From Symsagittifera roscoffensis (taxonomy: Eukaryota; Xenacoelomorpha; Acoela; Convolutidae): a stretch of DNA of 64,000 nt. Every line of letters begins with the position of its first letter. The stretch's first letter is position 1. Position numbers and translations under genes: made by a program. Shown in pieces: positions 58,201-64,000 of the stretch. The notes beneath the pieces are model-generated. The model saw nothing but the letters and a program-made list of their open reading frames with translations, was not told the origin of the DNA and ran no database searches. The stretch lies in the NCBI RefSeq assembly GCF_963678635.1, contig NC_087064.1, forward strand, positions 80,513,526-80,577,525. Direction: 5' to 3'.

Positions 58201-61200
58201 TCAACCTGGTCTCAGTCGTGGATCATTCCGTGCTGAATTGGGTAGAGCAGAGGGAAATGAGAGGGCTGGCCAGCGACGATAGGCAGTTCGGAAGAATAGC
58301 GGAGCCAGGTTGGGTGTTGATGGATTTCAACAACCACTTCAAGTGCCGAATGGGCCGTGAGGACCTTTCCCACATCCAGTTTAACCCGAAGCTTTGGAAT
58401 CTGAGACCAGTAGTGAAAGATACAGGAGCGGCAATGAGAGTCCCACTCTTGCCAGAAGCCTACGCACACGCCAAAGAGAACCAGCAAGCGTGGCTTTCCG
58501 GGTCCAGGCCGCTGCCGGACCAATGCCCTCGATATCCACCGATAAGGAGGATGTTGTTGGGAGTCACATCTCCCGTCATTGCCCCTCGCATCGGAGCAGC
58601 TCGTGATGCAGAGAAGAGAATGCTGAAGTGGAGTGAAGAGATGGAGCCGCGCTTCATCAGCTGGAATGTTGCAGCCGCGCACACGTTTGACTTCTCCTTT
58701 CCTGATGCTTGGAGTAGGAAAAAGATCAAGGCACTACCTTCCAGGAGACCAGAGTCTCGGCTGAAATGTGGAACGAGGTGTATACTCCCACAGATGACTT
58801 ATCAAGACTGAAGTGGTCAGGAGAAGTGAAAATAGTGATGCTGGAAGTGGCAAAGGAGAGCAGAGGAGGCTCATACATAACGATAGAGGACCTGGCACCA
58901 CATGGCGAGGAGTCCGTAGAATTCCTGGTGAACGATGAATTGTTTTATCACGCAGGAGACATGACCGTACCGACACACACGACAAGGCCCTTCAGGAGCC
59001 AAGCCGAAACCTGATGCAGATGATGATGAATTGATGGATCAGGACGATAACGATAATGACATCGAGGGAAAGACGGGAAAACCAGGTGAGACGGATCTAG
59101 GAGCGTTGGAGAGAGACTTGCTAGAATACAGGTTCAGTGAAGACGACGATGGGGAAGTCGATGGGAGTCTATTGCTGATGACGCCATCGTCTTTCATGTC
59201 CCCTACAAAGGAGGCGTCGGCCGACTTATCCCCGATGGACCCAATAAGTCAGGCGAGAGAGTGCCGAAGCAGGGATCCGCAAAGATTGCTCCATGAGTCA
59301 CCGAGGAGGAGAAAAATTGAAGAGTCGATGAGGGTATCCTTCCTGAGTACGCTACCGGAAGAGGAATGGGAGAGATATCAGAGTGAACTGGAAGGCAAGA
59401 CAGGGGTAACCTGGAGCCGAGTGAACTTCATGGAAAGGTCATGGGACGTGATACGACGATATGGGACGCAGTCCATAATGAAGGTGGGATTGAACCAACC
59501 CATCATGCGTGAGTTCCTGGAGAAAATAGTGAAACCCATGGAGTCGGATGTTCTGACCGAGTCAGTTACAGAAGACAGTGCCGATGATCAGCAAGTCACA
59601 GAGAAATTACCCGTTAGACGAGACAGAAAGGGGCTGAAGCGACTTAAAGGGAAGACAGGAAGTCGAGCCGTGAACCCGAGAGTGGTGAAGTCGAAAGCCA
59701 GCGCAGTGGTGGCCTCTCTGACGAGCGCAGGTCGTTCAGGCGAGAGCGGGCAAGGAGATGGTGCGACACTGATCGGGGGAGAAAAAGAGAATCTGATACC
59801 ACCTATGCTCTTGGCAGGTCTGACCACGACAGCCATGAAATCAAAAAAGACAGCACGAACCCTGGCAGACACGAAGCTAGAGATGGAGATCATCAGTCAG
59901 TGTGGATCTGGAGGACTTGAAGACTACAGGCCCTCGCGAACCAACATGGCCAAGTTGAAACTGGAAGGACAACTCGACGTGGTCGAGTACATTCGTGTCA
60001 CTGTGCCGGAATCGGTCCACATGGGAGATCCAGCAGGGGGTTATGTGGAGATGTTGAAAGCGAGGAACTCCGCGAGAGGGCACCTGATGGCTTGGAGCGA
60101 GAAGCGAGTCATGCAGGAATATCTGAAAGGGCTTACGGAGAATTCTAACTTAAATCGGAAAGAATACGGCACGGTAATGTCCTCGGAAGCGAACGAAATC
60201 GGATTAGAAAAACTACTATAAATTTCTTGGAGGGCGGCCCTCCAGAGATACTTCGACGAGACGATGCATGCACCTGTGACGGTGGCAGCGTACCTGGCTC
60301 ATCCGTGCACGAGAACTGATCTGCAAGTACGGTTGGCTTGGTGCTTGATGGGCATCAAGAAGGCGGAATATGAAACCAGTAATGATTCGAAATCACGGGA
60401 ACAAGAGCTGGAGTTGATGGAAACTCTGCGAGCGTTGGTTTCAAAAGACGATTCTGCGATAGCATGGGCTAAGCGTAAGGATGCCCTTTGCTTTGTCAGG
60501 TTCGTGGTGGATCGTATCCCCACTCCTGTTTTGGGAGAATGCATAAAGATCATTCGGCAAAAGGGAGTTGATTGCGAAAGAAACTTCCTTAGGGCACTCC
60601 TCGAACTATATCAGGATATGCCGTTGACTGTACCAAATAGGGAGTCGAACGTTATGGAGAGCTATCGCAAGTTGGAAGAAGTGAGAAGATATTCCAACAA
60701 AGAATTGAAAGTGAACCGGGAGTTGATTGAAGCAGTCAGGGGGAAAACAGACTTTGCACTACTAGGGAAACTGAAGTCGTTCCAATATGTGTCTGGCATA
60801 CCGGGGATGGCGTATAATCCCTTCGTGAATGAAGAAGCCAGGGAAGCGTACTTCGACTATGAGCAAGTCATAGTACTCAATTTCTGGGTTGAACGGATTA
60901 AAGAAACTGGAATGCTGATGGTGGAACAACCCAAGCTGGGAATTATCTTGGAAGAACGAGTGTTCGAACCCTCGGTTCCCGAGCTTAAGGGACAAGTGAG
61001 TTTTGATTGTGGTTCTTGGGACGGTCCCTTGAAAATCAGTCTAGTAACGATGTGGGAACTCATGAAGCCTTCTTGGTGTCCTCATCCTAACGCCGGTTTA
61101 ATCTGGGACATGACGGCGGATATCACGTTAGACCTGGATGATGACGCGAGTCTACATGATCTGGCCATGATACACCATCTGCTGGCCATGAGGTTGACGA

Positions 61201-62816
61201 AGCGGAAGAGCAACCCATCCACGGAGCTATCCGAGGAAAGTCCATCGAGCAATTGGTTGGAGCAAGGTACATGCTTGGCTCAACGTAGTGGGATGGAAGG
61301 ATTGTTTGCAACTTGGGACACTGCTTGATTACGCTGAGCAAGCAGCATCGACAACTGGCACGATTGTACGGAAGATTGAGCATGTCGGATAAGAGTGGCA
61401 TGGAGTTGGTCGCGGACTGTCATGGGGTGACGGATGTAAACTTGACCACAGCCTTGGGATTTTGTAGCATGACGAGTTCGATAGAATCGCTTGAGCGCCT
61501 GGAGCGTGCCCATTAGCTAGTGACGTCCCTCAGCGTGGAAGTATTCCCTGGAGCATTGCAGACAGAGCAGAAGAACGGAGGCTGGCGAGAAGCTCTGGAG
61601 AACGAAATGAATCTGAAGGATAGTGAAGCCTATCATAAACCTACTGGTTCAAAATATCTGGTGGGTTCAAGCTCCGCACCATATTGCAATAGTAGGTATC
61701 CTACACACATGGTGGTGATGGATGCGAGGACGCAGCAGGTGTTGATTGGCCAACTTTTCTCTGTGCCAAAGTGCGTGAGGTTGGCCAGAATGTCGGAGAG
61801 GTCATATGATTTGTTGGCGAAGATCTTTCAGGCAGTTCCGAAGAGATCTGAAGGCGAGTTGCAAGACGTAGTGGTTGAAGAGTTCCTGAGATTGAACGAA
61901 GGTAATGTGAGCGAGTTCCAAAAGCAGAAAGCGAGTGGAGCGTTACCCACTGAATTCCCCACCATAGAAGAGAAAGACGATTTACACAGAATTCTGATGG
62001 AGGTGGAACCGTTGCTGGGAACCTCAGGGTATCGGACCCGAAGGAACATAGTGAGAACCCATGGGGAGTATCCTTGCCACTGCTTGGCGCAGACGTTGTG
62101 GTACCCCAAGCGCGGGAATCTGATGCTAGTATGGGACGTGGAGGAGTTGTACTCTACGGGGTTGCCCGATCAGAATCAACAGGTGTCAATCCTGGTGGTT
62201 AGTGCCATGCTGGCAGTGAGATGGTTGGAGGCTAACGCGGACACAAGTGAACAGGAGACGGCCGTGCCGACTCCTGAGCAGCTGAGCAACGTGAAGATGA
62301 GCCGTGAATTGGATCTTTTCAGAACCACCTGCAAGGTTCTGAGAATACCCAAAGCCATTGAAAGAATATGGTCAAGGCAAAGATTGATGCCTTGGTTCCG
62401 TGCAGTGATGACATCATGGATGTATGAACGCGCGAAGCGTCACATGTTGAGGAACACGGAAGCCTATCAATCTTTCCAGCTAGATATAGGACCGGGAGCC
62501 TATAAGAGAGCATTCCTGACGCACAGAAACGCGGTCACCACGGCGGTGAAGCGAGTAGCTGGAGCGCCTTGTGTAACTGAAGATGAGAAGAAAGAGGTCT
62601 TAAGAGCTGACCTAGAACGAAATGTGAGCCTATGTCTTCACAACAGCTTTTGCAGAAACCGGGAGCAAAAGGTGAATGTGGACCTGCTACCTTGTTGCAA
62701 ACCGAAGCTGTTGGAACAGGAGAGTTGGGGGCACGACCCGCAACTCCATGGACATGCTGGAGATAGTCCTAGAATACAGCGAAGCTGAAGATCAGGATGG
62801 AGAAGCAATGGAATGA
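54195..62816 (+). pseudogene. Element 2 ORF2, decayed giant SGNH-domain protein
   Basis: Homologous to element 1 ORF2 over its length. Lesions visible: stops at about 54498, 54735, 55419 and 56666, frame changes near 55430, 56700-56830, 58770, 59010 and 61330-61520, and a G-run indel near 62733. The SGNH region keeps IIGDSLVRDL (about 55370) and DGIHF (about 55650) but has lost the block carrying GTND, roughly 60 residues. The second SGNH-like region (56690-57150), the large unknown regions (57200-58750 and 60264-62650) and the Cys-rich PCHCLAQT-WYP phrase (about 62080) are recognisable. The C-terminus in the shifted frame ends EIVLEYSEAEDQDGE, matching the acidic hydrophobic tail of element 1. 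Confidence 0.85.
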
Positions 62817-63588
62817 AGATGATGGAACGAAAAGGACAGGTGAAGACGTGAGCAAGAAAAGAAGAGAAGGAGAAAAAAACTTGATTGTCTTTGTGTGTTA
62901 AAACTTAAACCAATCAACCAAGTTTGATTATTGAACTTGTTAAACTTTTTGTTTTGAACTTGTTTGGTCAAACCAAACTTTGAAAATTGTTACAATTGTT
63001 AAAATTGTTGAAAGACAATTTTAGTTATACTACTTATGTATATATAGAACATAGGTGAGTATATTTACCTATTTAAACACGACTGAAGTTTTTAACCTGT
63101 GTGAGACACAATTTCACTGTGTGGCGACATGGTAGGTTTGGGTAAACTCGCTCGAGAAGGGTGAGTAACTCAATAACTTTCCTAGCCACAGAGTTTCTTA
63201 GTTTTAATATCGAATAGGACCGCATAAATAACTGATTATACTTGGTGAGTGACGTTAAGTTAATTTTAACGGGTGCGTGGCCGTACCACGTCCCAACTTT
63301 TTAATCACAAAGAGCGAAAACAAGTTTTATGGCAAGACGACGTAAGTAGTCAGGAAAGAAATTTTATCTAGGACACTCCTCATGGTGCAAATTTTGTGAA
63401 AATGTTGAAAGGCAGTGAGATGTAGTACGATGCCATTTGTGAACACGTAGTGAGTTGAGGCGGAGTAGATAAATTTCATTTTCTTATGCGATTTGTAAGG
63501 TTGATTACAGAGAACTGGAACACTACTTGACGCTAACCCGGTGTTATGCGATCAATAGGGACATTGATGGGGACTTGTCCGGGGAGTA
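62817..63588 (+). other. Element 2 3' untranslated region
   Basis: About 770 bp, AT-rich at first with TTGATT/CAAGTTTG repeats, no gene. It ends in the hairpin plus purine module described separately. Confidence 0.6.
63551..63588 (+). promoter_or_regulatory. Hairpin + polypurine tract before the 3' LTR, element 2
   Basis: ATCAAT-AGGGAC-ATTGAT forms a 6-bp stem at 63551-63568. It is followed by GGGGACTTGTCCGGGGAGTA, which abuts the LTR start TGTGCC at 63589. By position this is the plus-strand primer site. The loop GGAC could also pair with the downstream GTCC. Confidence 0.65.
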
Positions 63589-64000
63589 TGTGCCATTCTG
63601 CCAGATAGGCACAGCGCAACTTTCCGGCGACACGAAAGAAAACGAATAAAGGCCTTAGTAACAAAAAAGTATTGCGAAGGAGGGTAGGAATATTCTAGAA
63701 TTTTTATTTTTAAAATTTCGATTGAAATGTGAATATTTCTGAGAAATAGAAAAAGACGGCCATTTTGACTGAGAGGGACGAAAAAACAGAACAACGACGA
63801 ATATTGAGGAAAACGGTCGCACAAGGGACGAGAAATAAGAAGCCTCTTATCGTGGCAACAACACACGATAAGACTCTTAGCAGTGGACATTAGTTGAGAA
63901 GGAAGCTTCAGTGGGGAAGGAATATTCCACGGAACCCTCCCGTGCCACAAATTGGGAGAGATAAGAACGTTATCTCAGGAAGATTACGGGAGCGGAGGCT
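63589..64000 (+). mobile_element. Element 2, 3' LTR (partial)
   Basis: Matches the 5' LTR from TGTGCC to ATAAGAACG (about 63969) with about 4% substitutions and a 10-bp insertion after GACACGA. The last about 31 bases of the window no longer match the 5' LTR, so a rearrangement or insertion begins there. The LTR end lies outside the window. Confidence 0.85.

Overview
The window is AT-rich animal-type nuclear DNA: spliced minus-strand genes with GT-AG introns, a TMEM184-family exon, a C2H2 zinc-finger gene, LINE remains and a tRNA-derived SINE-like piece. No rRNA gene, operon, CRISPR or other prokaryotic feature was seen. The species cannot be fixed from the sequence.

Layout. 1-12.7 kb is host DNA: a decayed LINE (1-1430, minus), AT-rich repeat debris, a tRNA-like SINE piece (3931-4004), one exon of a TMEM184-like membrane protein (4286-4710, minus), a foldback element (5524-5901) and a five-exon zinc-finger gene (6488-11991, minus). 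From about 12.7 kb to the end lie two giant Ty3/gypsy-type LTR retrotransposons in the same orientation, 427 bp apart. Element 1 (about 12748-36697, about 24 kb) has two intact giant ORFs: Gag-Pol (about 2,800 codons) and a 2,959-codon ORF2. Element 2 (37125 to beyond the window end) is a related, decayed copy with stops, frameshifts and a nested 2,404-bp plus 812-bp tandem duplication.

How it works as a system. Gag-Pol carries a capsid-like region, two CCHC knuckles, retropepsin, RT, RNase H, HHCC/DDE integrase and a GPF module. It ends in a domain that resembles a TARG1-type macrodomain but has an altered catalytic loop. ORF2 is not an envelope protein: it has a coiled coil, an SGNH-hydrolase domain with its catalytic blocks intact, a second degenerate SGNH-like region, more than 1,500 residues of unknown fold, and an acidic SUMO-interacting-like tail. 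It may be made from a spliced mRNA.

The RNA/DNA control layer is the most unusual part. (i) A hairpin plus TTGTCCGGGGAGT module sits directly before the 3' LTR of element 2 and again near the middle of both elements, so it is a candidate central polypurine tract. (ii) Element 2 has twin stem-loops in its leader with compensatory changes in an 8-bp stem. (iii) Both LTRs have a 7-nt-loop hairpin just before AATAAA. (iv) Each leader has its own recurrent short motif.

The 1,825-bp direct repeat flanking element 1 is longer than its LTR. The right copy carries exon 1 and the upstream region of the zinc-finger gene, joined through a scrambled templated-insertion junction. This looks like a recent one-sided repair or template-switch event. 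All domain calls are by eye; no database search was possible.
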